A DNA stretch of 64,000 nt from Lunularia cruciata (GCA_948567375.1 OX419761.1:28744243-28808242); one strand, 5' to 3'; shown: positions 22,200-34,386, counted from the first letter of the stretch. A program made the numbers and translations. The notes: generated by a model from the letters alone, not told the origin.

Positions 22200-23719
22200 C
22201 TATTGATGCCAATTAGAAAGAAGGAAGAAAGAGATAGAGAATTTGGGTGGCGAGTGGGTTGAAGGTACAAACTACAATTTCTACTTGTAAGAAAGACCAA
22301 TAAGGAAAGTTAGGAAAGGAAAGGAGGACTAAGATAGGCAGGGCGATTGAGAATTGGGTTGTGGTGGTGGTGATAGTACCCCACTAGGAAAGAAGAGATT
22401 ATCGTATCACTCTCATTGTACAAGGATAGTGGGATCTCAAAGGAGTAAGAAAGAGTGAAGTGACGAGAAAAATCTCAAAGGATAGTGTCTGGCCTGAATA
22501 GGGTTTGGGGAGAGTGAGTTCAAAGGAAGAAAGACCTGGCTATGCAAGATTTATGAGAGTGATCCAAGATATGAGAGGGATTTCTTGAAGGAGATGGGCT
22601 GGCTGCCATGATAGATGAGTAGTAAGAAGAGAGAATCTCAAAAGGGAAAGGACTTGGTACTTGTGTGACAGGAAAGGCAGAAGAACTCCAAAGGTAAGGG
22701 AGGTTGCTTGCCTGAATAGAGAGGAAGAAAGGAGATGAAGCATCGAAAGTGATTGAGGTTTGGACAGGGGAACCCTTGAGGGGAAAGTCCGGACTGGACA
22801 GAGACAGTTGGCAGAAGTCCTGGTGAGTGAAGGACAGGGCTGGACAGAGACAAAGGGCACATGAGAGAAAACTTTTAGAACTTTCAGGACTTTTAGAACT
22901 TTTAGAACTTAGCTTAGTTAGCTTTTGGAACTGTGACAGGACAAAAGGGTGAAGTCTCAAAGAGAATCTGCCGGACAAAGAGAGTACTTGGAGAAACTCA
23001 AGAACAGCTGCAACAAAACAAGAACTCTACAGGCTATAAGATATAGGGATTAGAATGTGGTAGATTTCATTTCTTCTATTACATGCTTGGACAGTTGAAA
23101 CTTTAGGTGTGATCACTATATGGCCTGGAGTTGATTGGTTCTCCTCCAAAGATTGTAAATTGCAAGGCTTGGTATTGTGATGCATATACGTTTCTCCATG
23201 ATTAATGTGAATATTTTGATCCGTGAATAGTGTTAAGGAGAGGACTCCATTCTTGGAGCTCCCATTCATGCTACACAGACAGGTCCTGCCACTGACCTGG
23301 TCACAGTGATCTGAAACTGGCCATAGACTTGTGAAATGTTAGACAAAATCCACCACCACCCCATTAAATACAAGCCCAATATTAATAGAACTTGAACATT
23401 AGCTAGTGAATCTCAAAGATCAAGAATATCCTAACAAAGCCAAACCCGAGGAACCATTAAGAGGAGCCTATGTTCAAGGACAGTCATAGCCAGTCTGCTC
23501 CTACAAGGATGAGACTGCCATCCAGGCAAGAGTAAAACCAAAATAAATAAAATTAGGGGCCTGATTACAAGGATAATCAACAAATAGGGCAATCTAAGCA
23601 CAAGTAGCCATATGCTTGCCGCACTCTCAAGACCAATAATCCCCACGACAATGGATCTTGATTGTTCTTGCTATTTTCAGCCATGATAAATCATGCTCCC
23701 TTTATACACAAAACTACCA
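22200..23719. other. Repeat-derived tract without supported gene
   Basis: The first 800 bases continue the purine-rich character of 19,614-21,458, including a short run of the decamer ACTTTTAGAA at about 22,870-22,910. From about 23,000 the composition becomes neutral. No conserved protein domain, RNA gene or clear element terminus was recognised. Confidence 0.4.
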
Positions 23720-24150
23720 AACATTCAAGGAAAGGGATGAGGAGGAAGACCTAGATAATTTCTTAAGCAAATTCAAAGCAATTTTCATAAAGAAGATGTA
23801 GATGCTTATTGTTTGTGGATATTTTTTAGCACAGAGGAAGAAGACCCAAAACATCATGCATGTCAACCATGATCCAATGAATATTGTGATGATTTAGGTC
23901 TAGTTCTTGAATCTATTTTGGGAGCTAGACTATGAAGCAAATGTTTTTCCATGCTCAATAGTCTAGAGCAAAAACAACATGAAAAATTAAAAGATTATAT
24001 GGAGAAGTTTCAAAGTCTTCTAAACAAAGTGCCTGAATGAGGTGCCACTCTAGGCTACTTGTATTCTCATGCAATGGCCTTGTTTCTAGGAGGATTACAC
24101 ATAGAACTTTGTTTTTTTCTAAGGGATGAGAATATGGCACGTTGGCAAAG
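23720..24150 (+). pseudogene. Retrotransposon gag remnant (family E-like)
   Basis: The plus-strand translation shows K-L-K-D-Y-M-E-K-F followed by L-L-N-K-V-P and then F-L-G-G-L. This matches, in the same order and spacing, the gag of E0 (K-L-K-D-Y-S-E-W-F, L-L-N-Q-V-P, F-L-G-G-L). It is decayed and no LTR or PBS is recognised directly beside it. It is a relative on the opposite strand to E0. Confidence 0.6.
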
Positions 24151-25330
24151 GTCATAAAGTCAACAAAATTGTACAAATCAACCCAACTAAATCCTTCATG
24201 AAGTTCTATTTGTGGTTTTAGACCACGGAAATCTAAGAAGGGAGGTGTCATAGGGCCAAAATACTATGTTTCAGGATGGTAAATGTTATCTATAGGATTG
24301 TATAGAATTGAGGTGCAAAATTAAGATCTACTATAGGAACAGCAAGTAGCAGAACATATAAGAGAAATATTTGTTGGGATTCCTATATTATGGGATGTGT
24401 AGAAAGAGTCACCTCCAGGCTGACCAAGTTCAAGTGTAGGATGAATCCTTTGCAATATAGTATAGTAGCAAAGTAAATAAGTATGCAATTAAGGCTAATG
24501 CGGTGCTCTAACTATCTCAAAGTTGTAATCTAGTATAAAAGATGAAGGTTTAGGAACCAATTGGCATTAATGGTCGTGGTGCAAGAAGGAGATGGTGGTT
24601 GCAAAAGAAATAGTGTTAAAGGCTAAAAAATAATTTATAAGGTTAGGTTACTTAGTATATAAGTGGGATTATACCACTAAGTAGGAGTTCTTTGCTCTTC
24701 TTTGTGGCTCACCATTCATTCATTAGTTGATCCTTTGTATCCTACATTTTGGTAATTCTGAGACTAAGAAGTTGACCACCTGTTTCATTCTTCAAGAGAA
24801 ATCCTATTTGATTGAGGAAATTCAAGCAAGTAGCTTCAAGAGCTCATGTAATTATTGGTTCCATAAATTGAAGCTATTTTTAATCATGGTTGGAAGAGCT
24901 ATTCTATATGATTTTTTGCTTGATTAATCATGTAGCCCTTATTATAAAGAACATCCATTCTATCCTTTCTAATTAGTGTTGAGTCCAATTTCCAAATTAT
25001 GGATGTGTAATGTATGTAGTGGTGCTCCTCACTATGCTCATTGCATTTCTATCTAAAGTAGAGGATGTTTTGTACCATTGCCCATAGCATTGCACTACTT
25101 ATCCAAGGGTGACAACCAAGGAAGCTAAAGGGCTCACAAGAGATATACCTACAAGTCATTTCCTAGGATAAGTGTCCAAGGGTGAACCTTGTCCCATAGT
25201 TGAGCTAAGATTGTTATGGGAATTATACCCATAGACCATTAGAGGAACTCTATCCACAATATGGGAACTTTTCTCATAGTTCTATTTAAGTCAAGAGGAA
25301 AGTTGGCCGTGCAAGGATTGTCTTGTAATC
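24151..25330. other. No supported gene
   Basis: AT-rich sequence without a convincing reading frame or element end. It may be internal sequence of the decayed plus-strand elements on either side. Confidence 0.4.
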
Positions 25331-25499
25331 TTGCCATCATGTAGCATCTTGTACTCTCCACTATGGGATTGGTCTAATCCACCAACATTTCTGGTGCCAT
25401 TGTTTTCTCACACATATGTCATCTCCACTACCTTCTACAATTTGCTTGAACCATGCTTATTCTACACCACAACACAAGGACACAATTTTTTTCACTTTT

Positions 25500-25736
25500 G
25501 GAAAAGCATAACCTCCTATTTCTCCAAGCAAGGGTGTTCTGAATCTAGGGGAATCATTACCTCTTATATTCAGAAACAAGGTTTTTAGTTTGGGAGAAGC
25601 AGTACCTCCTATTTCCACCAGTCTTATTGTTTTCAACTTGGGAGAAGCATTACATCCCATTCCTACATGTACTTTTGTTTCCAATCTAGGAGAAGCATTA
25701 CCTCATACATTTACAAGCATTCTTGCAAATCTTCAA
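25500..25736 (+). repeat. 48-bp minisatellite, five units, coding a 16-residue repeat
   Basis: Units start at 25,500, 25,548, 25,593, 25,641 and 25,689 (periods 48, 45, 48, 48). The best conserved core reads GGAGAAGCATTACCTC. In the plus frame open at 25,590-25,778 each unit encodes about G-E-A-L-P-P-I-P-T-S plus six variable residues ending N-L. The period being a multiple of three in every step indicates expansion under a coding constraint. It lies just upstream of gag-like remnants. Confidence 0.8.
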
Positions 25737-25799
25737 ATTTGGGCATCGTTTCCTTTCATAAAAAGCACTAAAGCCCCATAAATGCCTCCACTTCCACAC

Positions 25800-27060
25800 C
25801 GCACCCTACAATTGCACAAGCCTCTTATACAATAGCACATACCCTAGCTCTTGCTACCTTGTAGCTATCATTGCAACACAAGAAGAGGCAACAATTTTAT
25901 ATCTCAGAATAGTAGTGTTCACATGGCAAGAAGATTTCAAATCATTCCTACAAATGTTGGTACACCATGGCATTGCATAGTGGTAGTAACCTATCACTAC
26001 CATTGTGCCAAAGAAGAGGCAACAATTGTATACTCTTAGAATAGTAGTATTCATAGGGCAAGAAGATTTCAAATCTTTCCTACAAATGTTTGAGAATGTT
26101 TATATGGCATAAAATATCATAGATGATACGACCATGCTACAACAAATTGGCCAATGTTTTATTGGAGTTGCACAATACTAGTTCAATGGCTTAGCCCTTG
26201 CCATGAGGACAATTTACATTTGATATGAGCTAAAGGATGACAAGAATACATCTTGCCAAGGTGGTAAAAAAAAATCAAAGACAAGATAAATAGGCTTTGC
26301 AAAGGACACAATGAAACAATGCAAGCATTTTAATGATTTCAATATATATTTTCCATGATCATACCAACTCCAAATTCTACTACAACTTTCAATGGGTTTA
26401 AGGATGCACTACTCAAGGATATTCAAAATTCCTTATCTACATAAAGCTACTACTCTAGCTCAAGCATTTGAGGAAGCATGATGTGGGGCTCAGGCTAACA
26501 AGAACACATGGCCTTATCAGCCCTTTTCTATGATACCAGGATTCAAAAGGAATGTAATGCATAACCTACGCTGCCACTCAAGGATTCCAGTGGTCAAATT
26601 ACTTCTACGGAAGAACTCTTATAGATGTGGCTCAATATGTGGTATCACAACTAGTACCCGTATATGATTATATGCCCATAATAATTCTTGCAATTACTCC
26701 CATAGCTCTTCTAGCTCCATTGGATTTACAACTTTCATAGCTACCAATGTTGTCACAACAACACAAAGATGGAGGACATCTTGGTGAAGTTGGAATGTCT
26801 TAAGAATCTTCACCTAGCATAGCAACTTGAACAAAGGAATCTAATGAACACTACTATTAGGGGAGAGATCTCTTGTACACATAGCCTAGGATAGGGAAAA
26901 CAATGCTTAGTGTGCTACCCTAGACATTCTAAATTTCTATGTCCATTGTAGGAAGTACAAACACATCATTGCAAATTGCAAGACACTCAAGAGGCACCAA
27001 GAACACATGTTGTATATGTTGCCCTGCAACATAATAACTTCAACCAACATTTACAAGATT
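25800..27060 (+). pseudogene. Gag-like remnant with internal 131-bp duplication
   Basis: Plus-strand fragments resemble a retroelement gag: a region around F-K-S-F-L-Q-M-F-E-N at about 26,060-26,095, then I-G-Q-C-F-I-G-V-A-Q-Y, and a Cys/His-containing tract near 26,900-26,990 that could be a zinc knuckle. A segment beginning AGAAGAGGCAACAATT is duplicated at 25,881 and 26,012 (period 131). Assignment to gag is tentative and rests on order and on the RNase H remnant downstream. Confidence 0.35.
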
Positions 27061-27159
27061 CACCCTTCTAAGGAATGATATTACAAGTGATATATTACAA
27101 GGTTGTATGGGATATTACGAGCATATATTAGGTCCAAGAGGTCCTCCATTTTCTCTTCC

Positions 27160-27490
27160 TCCTTAGAAGGGAATCTAGAATCTACTATGCTAGTCAGCAC
27201 ATGAGCGCAACAAAAAAGAACTACTTGACAACCAAGTGGGAGTGCCTCAGGATGATCTTTGTTGTTAAAAAATCTAAACACTACTTTATGGGCAAAATTT
27301 TGGTGTTCCATGTCAATCATGAAGCCCTTTAATACCTAATCAACAATGCATGTCATGCAAGAAGGCTAGCTTGCAAGATATTTCTCCTCCAAGACTTTTC
27401 TTTTATAGTGGAATACCATCTTAAGAAGTCTCATGATAACATTGAATTTTTGTCCAATATTCCCATAGTTTGTTCTCTTAAAATGGATCC
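27160..27490 (+). pseudogene. Ty3/gypsy RNase H remnant
   Basis: The plus-strand translation shows Y-Y-A-S-Q-H-M, then N-Y-L-T-T-K-W-E-C-L, then F-V-V-K-K-S-K-H-Y-F-M-G. This is the C-terminal half of Ty3/gypsy RNase H (consensus N-Y-T-x-x-E-x-E-x-L followed by K-F-R-x-Y-L). It is followed by a L-L-Q-D-F-S-F-I-V-E-Y tether-like segment. Element J is inserted just after it at 27,496. The remnant is a fossil. Confidence 0.7.
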
Positions 27491-27495
27491 CATAT

Positions 27496-30400
27496 GTCAC
27501 AACCCAACAAGTATCACTTTTGTAGCAATTGATGAGTAATCATTCATTCTCATAGAGATATTGGTCAGGAATGGTCAAATATAAAGTAAATAGTAATATT
27601 GTATTTCTTTGTGATTAATCTTATAGCCTCTTGGGTAGAAATCATACCCAAATGAGAGTAACAAGCACTCAACAATAGTCTTGCCATAGATAATGGTTAC
27701 TAAGAGTCACAATTCTTCAATTACTCTCCAATTTGATCTTGATTGTGATGATTTACATGATTAAGATGAAAAAGGCTACTTCACCATGAAGTGATTTCAC
27801 CTCAAAATTGAATTCTATTCCTTCCATCAAAGGTGCAACTTCCCAATTTGAAATGACTTTGTATCAGTCTCTTGCCTACAATCACAAATGACATCTCAAA
27901 CACTACAATTCTCATAAATTTGTCAAGGCATTGCTTTGGATGCTCTCTATTTAAGATCAAGCACACAAAATGAAATGAAAAGTTGGAGAATCCAACGTCT
28001 AACAAACTCTCAATTGCGATCTGAACTTCTCCATACACTCACAAAGGAATGCACAAGATTGATTCTTAGAATTAAGTGAAACAATGAGTAATGGTCAATC
28101 ACTTCACTTCACTTGGTTTAATAACACCATGAACTGCTCAGATCTTTCAACTTCTCATTCTTCCCTTGATCCAAATCATTGTGGCAAAGACACTTCTATT
28201 GTAGTTCACTTCCTAAAATTGTTCTAGGAAGTTATTTCAAAGTTCCACCCAATTTGTTGGCTTAAACCCATTTTGAGTGACATGGATATATTAACTCTAA
28301 GCTTTCTTTTAGAGCAAACTTAGGAAATTTGTAATATATCTATGGAATCATGTTCCTTGTTGGAAAAGGAAATAACTTCAAACTCTTCAATAAATTCATC
28401 CAGGTCTTCATCCCGTACAGTTCCCTTTGTACTTCTGGTAGGCTTGCCTCATAATGGGGTGTGAGAACATGACAACCAGTCAAAGGATGAATTTTTGGGG
28501 TACCAAAATTGGTTGCTTTGAGTCACCATTAGAGAGTTCTACTTTGGGTTTAGGCCAAACTTCCCATGGTACCAAATGCAATGGTGGGTCTTCTATAGAA
28601 GCTTCCACTTCTTTGACCCAAGGTAGTAGAAGGATGTCAATATCATCAAATTTCTCTTCAAGATCTCACTAAATTGATTGGAGAGATGTTACATGAGATA
28701 TATTGGCACGCTTCTTCTATCAAGATTTGTGTAGTCTTATCACAAATCAAATCTTTCAAGTAACCAGCTCCCTTCATAGCTTTTGGGGGAGTCGGTGTGC
28801 TATGTCTCAGCAAATATGTTTGTCCGCTAGCATCCTTGTTCTTTTTAGGATGAGGTGGTGTAAACAGATCTCACCAACCAAAATTCTCATTTCTGTTGTT
28901 TGATTTGTCTCAAGGCATCTTATACATCATGAAGAAGTCTCAAGTCCAATGCTTCCTTCTCTAGTTGTTTAGCATTGAGTTGGTTCTTTTGGCACTCTTC
29001 TTCTTAACATTACAAATTGCAACTATGCACCTTCTCTTCTCTTTGTTCTCTTGACGTAGACATTCATATTTGCAGGATAGGCAGCATACAAAGACACTTC
29101 ATATTCTTCTACTCCTAGATTTGTATCCCTGGCAATGGCACCAAAAATCATATGACAATCCAACAAGTATCACTTATGCAGCAATTGGTAAGTAATTGTT
29201 TGTTCCCACAAAGATAATGGTCAGGGATGGTCAAATACAAAGTAAATAGCAACAATGTAGTTCTTCTTGATTATATCTTTAGCCTCTTGGGTAGAAACCA
29301 CACCTAGAAAAGAGTAAGTAACAAGCATTCAATAGCAATCTTGCCATAGTAAGAATCACTAAGAATTACAATTCTTCAAGTACTTATCAATTCAATCATG
29401 ATTGTGATGATTTAGTTGAGATGAAGAAGGCTACTTCACCTTGAAGTGATTGTGCCTTGGAATTGCATTCTGTTCCTCCATGAAAGGTGCAACTTTTTTG
29501 GTTCAAAATGACTTCACATCAATCTCTTACATGCAATCACATATGACAAATACTACCGACACTATATTTCTCATAATTTTGTCAAGGCATTGGTTTGGAT
29601 GCTCTCCATTAAAGATCAAACACAAAAAATAAAATTCAAAGTTGTAGAATATAGCATACTCTCAATAAATACCAACATCTAATAAACCCTCAATTGCAAT
29701 CTAAAGTTCTCCACACACTCACAAAGGAAAGCACAAGACTGATACTCAAAATTAAGCAAAATAATGAGTGCTAGCACAACACTTTGCTTTACTCAACTTA
29801 TGTTCAATACTAAATGCATAACATTGTGAATGGTTGCTTTAAATAGGTAGACCACTTGGCAGTTATAAAATCTATCTAAACTACTTCTTTATTCCCTAAA
29901 AATCTTTAAATATGAAGCATCATTCTATCACTTTGGATCTGTAACTCTAATCCAATCCGAGTACTACCTCAACTTTGGCTTCCTTATCCAAATCGACTAC
30001 CAACGTCTCCTGCACTTTGGATTCATCATCTACCTCTGTATCTACATCTATTGCATTTACATCTTCAATCTATACTAAGATTGAAGTCATCAATGTCCTA
30101 TCTAACTTCTCCTTTCATATTCTAAGTAGTTCAGATGATTCAGATAACTCACCCAAAGTCATATGCACTCCAACTTTGACTACTTTGGGTCAAGTTTCTT
30201 TATTCTCACTCAGAGTACAAGTGAGGTTATCTATATTAGTTTTAATTAAATCTAGTCTAAGGCATACATCTCCTACCTCTAGCATCATCCTATCTACTCT
30301 ATCTCTAAGGTGAATGAACAAAGTGTTGAAATTTACATCCTTTGCCTTCCTCCTTGTTTTCTACACTATCCATTTGAGTTTGTGCAAGTAGGCCTCTTTT

Positions 30401-32897
30401 AACTTCATCTCGGCTTCAATACTAAGCATTGCCTTCAATTGAGTAGCGATTTCACAAATTGTACATGATCACTCCTTTGTTGAGAGTGACTCACCTCGGG
30501 TCACCTCCTCCTCCAACTTTGTATGAAGTAGTTTCAACTCCTTAGCATGTTTCACCTCCATTCCTTCTCTCTACTTCTTCATGAATAACTTGGCCTTTGG
30601 CATGCTTCATTAGATTGTATAAACTTTGCTCTTCTCTTGCTCTACTTGCTAGCTCCTTCTACCAAGCTTGATCTTTCTCCACTATGACTTGCCTGAGTTC
30701 ATCCTAAGCTTGTTTGTGCATTTGGATTTGAGCTTGATGATGATTCAATTTAGTTTTGGGCATAATCAAAGTTCTTCTTTAATTTCTCAAGCTCTTCCTT
30801 CTACTCCTTCAATTCCTCTTTTTGGTGCTCTAAGTAACCGCCACATTGCTCAAAAATTCCCTATAACTCATTAAGGCTATGTTGTTGGACATCAACTCAA
30901 AGAACCTTGGCTTCATCCTCACTCTTGGCCAATCTCATCCTCAACTGCAAGATCTCTCCACTAAATGCCTTTTACCATCTGAAGCTTGTTCTTTACCTAT
31001 GGATGCTTCTCCTTTGATTCCTATATCCTCTGCTTCAAATACACAAAAAAAGGACAAACCACACTCGATAAGTAGTTTGTGCCTTGAAATGTGCCTTTGT
31101 CGGGTTCCCATTTGTCTTTCAAGACTACAGCATGTGCCACAACTTGAAGTCTTGATTGTCGTACCTTCAAGCTAACATCTCCCAAGCTCACTTGGTCCGG
31201 CACGTACAGTCTTGGCAGGTCATCAAGATTGTGCTCCTCTTTGAAACACCATCTTGATCTTCTCCTCCTCCTCCTCCTCCTCCAAAAGATCATCTTTTGT
31301 AGGGTCAATTTAGGTAGTGTCTCCTCCCTCCATTCATTTTACCTCTTCATGAAAATCCTGATCTGATCCTCTATTGGCTGCTAAACCTCGGGTTCTCCCT
31401 TGCTCTCACTACTCCACTCCTTGCTCTTCATAGGCATTTCCTCCTCAAAGTCCTCATCATTGGACTTAGCTCCTTCTTCTTCTTCTCTGCTCTTGATGAC
31501 AAGTAGACTACTACTACAATTTGACTCGGGTTCACTCTTCGAGTAGCTCTCTTCTTTGTCTATGACATAGTGTCTTCGGTCAGCTCCTCTTCTTCAATCA
31601 AGGAATTGGAACCATCAAAGTCTTCTCTCAACCAGTCTTGGCAAAGTACTGATCACTCTCCTTGGCCTTCACCATATACCAATTCTCTTCATTGTCTGCA
31701 TCCCAATGCAAGTCCAGATGAAAATGTAATACCATTTGCCATCACTCATATGGGCTTAGCAAATTTAGTCCTAAGTAATAATGGGCTGCAAAAGGCACAA
31801 GGTAGTGAGGTAGCCAAGCCAATCCATCCTCCACTAAACTATCATCTACCTTGTCCTCAGGTAGAAATATCTCACCTAGTTCACACTCTCTTTTGCAAAC
31901 ATGAGATTGAAAAAAACTACCTATTACTTTGTTACATATTTAGTCCGATCTGGCTTCATCATGGCCATCATTGCCCAACGATACTTAACCATATTGGGTC
32001 TACATAGGTATCTACCTTATATCCATTATTCTTTTGAGGTTCATTGAAGGAAGCATTCCACAAGATCACACTTCCAATCAAAAGTGATCCCCATAGGCTT
32101 GCTTGTATCCCATCTTAAAACTAACTTCCAATCAGCTTCAGTCCAACGAACAATCTTCCTCTTTTCTCCTCCTCATTTGTACCATCCTCATAATTATTGG
32201 TTGTGATTTCATCATGAAGCATGGAAAACTAAGACTCCAATTCCATACCAAAAGATGATCCAATGTTGGCTCAAGACTTTGAATTAGGCTATCATATCAA
32301 CTCTTCTAATGACAAGATTTTGGACCGAGATGGCCGAAGCCTGTCTTCCTCCCTTGAACGGCATTATGTTACATTCCTTCACACTTGGCTTCACGCACAT
32401 CAATCCCACAATTTGGCTTGTAATTCTAACACTATCAAGACAAATACTCAATTGCACAAGACAATCTTTCAACATTGAAGATTCTCCTTGACGAAGTATC
32501 TATTTTATACTCTCCTGATTTACAATCATTCTTTAGTCAAACTTCAATGGAGAATCACTACTTTTGCATGAATTACTCTTGTCATTTTCAAATTTATCCT
32601 CACACAAAGAAACCGCTCTCAAGTGTACCTTCTTGGTTGGTACGGCCCGAGTCAAGGTTGTTAAGGATCTTCGGATCGGGTTCCTTATCCCAATGTAAAG
32701 TGTCATCACTTCAGGTCTTTTGTTCTTCCAAGTCCGAACGGGGTCTTCATCTCCTCCAATCCAAAGTCTATTGCCTCTTCAGACTTCTTACTTCGGATCC
32801 AAACACAACAATTCTCTTAATCTAACCTTCTTTCCTACTTAATAATGCACATTTTATCCTAAAAGCTGTCAAAAACAAAAATATTGTAGGTACAACA
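27496..32897 (-). mobile_element. Family E element J, internally shortened, with perfect target duplication
   Basis: Both ends are family E LTR termini in minus orientation (plus strand TGTCACAACCC... and ...GTAGGTACAACA). They are flanked by a perfect 5-bp duplication, CCATA (27,491-27,495 and 32,898-32,902). Parts on the minus strand: 5' LTR 29,151-32,897; tRNA-Asp-like PBS at about 29,127-29,147; leader and start of gag (28,135-29,120); and a 3' LTR part (27,496-28,133). It is non-autonomous and broken. It landed in a decayed plus-strand gypsy element. Confidence 0.85.
29151..32897 (-). repeat. 5' LTR of J with U3 reading-frame remnants
   Basis: 3.75 kb, the same length class as F (3.78) and G (3.73). 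The TATA box is at about 29,838-29,846 (TTTAAATAG on the plus strand). Remnants of the U3 frame are readable on the minus strand. The middle domain lies at about 31,700-31,900 (L-V-P-F-A-A-H-Y-Y-L-G-L-N-L-L), and a charged Arg/Glu stretch lies at 31,021-31,308. Confidence 0.8.
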
Positions 32898-32902
32898 CCA
32901 TA

Positions 32903-33090
32903 GACTTTCATCTTTTTTGCATATAAGAAAGCATGACTAAACAATCATCCTAGATGATCCAAATCATACATTATCTCTCTATGGGCCAAACATAAAAGTT
33001 TTCATATGTTCGCGCTTTGTTTCACCACTCTTTCGCGCACCATAAGTGTGAATTCACATCCTGGTATAGTTTTTCTATTTATACACTAAA
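32903..33090. other. Boundary between repeat-derived DNA and the CpG-rich island
   Basis: At about 32,990-33,040 the sequence changes from CpG-poor to CpG-containing (TTCGCGC, TTTCGCGCACC). No gene is seen. A TATTTATA at 33,078-33,085 is too close to the next ATG (33,091) to be an ordinary promoter for it. Confidence 0.4.
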
Positions 33091-33306
33091 ATGTCGATTC
33101 AATTCTTGGGGCGTGCCACAAGTGTTACATTAGGAGTTGTGAACTATCGCACAAACACAGTTGCGGATGTCAGAGTAATGTGTTTGCAAATACTCTTCCC
33201 ATCAGGTGAACCGTTAGCTACCGACCTTTATAGGGAGGATTTTAGATGCCAGGGTCAATTCAGTGATACAGTCAATTTCAGAAGTTTACGGATTTGGCCA
33301 ATTTAG
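33091..33306 (+). CDS. Unrecognised short open frame (71 codons)
   Basis: The frame opens M-S-I-Q-F-L-G-R-A-T and has a balanced, protein-like composition with a hydrophobic core (V-M-C-L-Q-I-L-F), unlike the low-complexity frames elsewhere in the window. I do not recognise a family. It is followed by a second plus-strand frame at 33,422-33,610 in similar CpG-containing sequence. Both point toward the 492-codon minus-strand gene. It could be a small gene, an exon, or part of a decayed larger gene. Confidence 0.3.
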   Translation: MSIQFLGRATSVTLGVVNYRTNTVADVRVMCLQILFPSGEPLATDLYREDFRCQGQFSDTVNFRSLRIWPI

Positions 33307-33421
33307 TACACACGCTATAAGGGATCCTTTGTGAGTGAATGCAGTCAAGTAGGGCAATTGCGAACCACATAACTTGCTTAGTCTATGACATTACGGACAA
33401 TAGGGGTTCGATGTCCCAAGA

Positions 33422-33610
33422 TTGACCGAACCGGTTTTCCGAGAACATGTGTTTGAATACACAGATGGCAGATCCAGACTGAAAATCTTCTCAACTTTCT
33501 GCTCGGAATATATCTGTATAGAGTTAAAACAGCGGATCTTCGAAGAGGAGAAAGTGATCCTTAGACGCGTCTTCCAGACCGTACAAAAGGTACATGTAAA
33601 CTACAATTGA
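33422..33610 (+). CDS. Unrecognised short open frame (62 codons)
   Basis: Begins M-T-E-P-V-F-R-E-H-V and contains F-E-E-E-K-V-I-L-R-R-V-F. The composition is amphipathic and protein-like. It lies 116 bases after the previous frame on the same strand. There is no match that I can name. It is listed because base composition and CpG content set it apart from repeat shadows. Confidence 0.25.
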   Translation: MTEPVFREHVFEYTDGRSRLKIFSTFCSEYICIELKQRIFEEEKVILRRVFQTVQKVHVNYN

Positions 33611-33807
33611 GTTATCTCGCACCAGAACCCAGCTATCCGGTGTCAAAACTAGAAGGAAACGGCATCCAGACCTTGTTGAATGAGTAACTGAATCCTGAAA
33701 GCAAGAGGGTATCTTGACACCCTCTTCGGAATTTGGAGAAAACCTGGTTATCGTTTTTACTCTGAAACCCCTAATGTGTGAGCTTAGGAGGCTAGAACGG
33801 AAATTAC

Positions 33808-33875
33808 CTCAATAATCAAAACGTCAAGTTTTGATTTGATTTGATTTGATTTGATTTGACGTTTTGATTATTGAG
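33808..33875. repeat. Perfect 20-bp inverted repeat with TTGAT-pentamer loop
   Basis: The left arm at 33,808-33,827 (CTCAATAATCAAAACGTCAA) is the exact reverse complement of the right arm at 33,856-33,875. The 28-base loop is essentially tandem TTGAT. In RNA it would form a strong stem of 20 pairs. It sits between the convergent plus-strand frames (ending 33,610) and the minus-strand gene (ending 34,387). Confidence 0.9.
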
Positions 33876-34386
33876 TTAGCCCCATTCAGCGGCTAAGTGT
33901 GACAGAACCTGAACCCAACCTGTAGTGATAGCGATAGGCAAGGTTGCAGCCTTGCTATAGAGTGATAGGGGATCCTCAGTCACAGGGAAGCAGCTGATGT
34001 TCAAGATAAGCAGTCTGCATTTAAAGCAACAAGACTGGACAACCAACTGAGGACCAGATCGAGACTGAAGGACTGCGTGGTTACTCTAGCAGGAACAGAC
34101 AGATATGTTACTCACATATGCTCAAAACTGAGGGATCCTCGTTTTCTAATAAGAGGAAATGGAGAAATAACGACTCTGTAATAAAAATGATAACGGGACT
34201 GCTTTGTTACACACAACGTCCAGAGTCCAAATACCTCATGTATTATACATAGAGCTTGTAGGGAGTGAATGGAGTTGCGATCCAATCACTCACAGCTTCT
34301 TTAAACATCAAAATTTTGAGACTTGAAATATATTCAAGTCATCACTGTCATGTTCTGTGCTTGGCTGTCACAACTATCATGAGACA

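Noticed and set aside
22520-22978. Ser/Pro/Leu-rich minus-strand frames
   Set aside because: They follow from the purine bias of the plus strand; overlapping frames of similar length exist in all phases, and no domain is recognisable.
25500-25736. CRISPR-like repeat array
   Set aside because: Units are contiguous coding repeats of 48 bp without spacers, in a plant genome.
33808-33875. Geminivirus- or circovirus-type replication origin
   Set aside because: The loop lacks the conserved nonanucleotide (TAATATTAC-like), the adjacent genes converge rather than diverge, and no Rep motifs are present.
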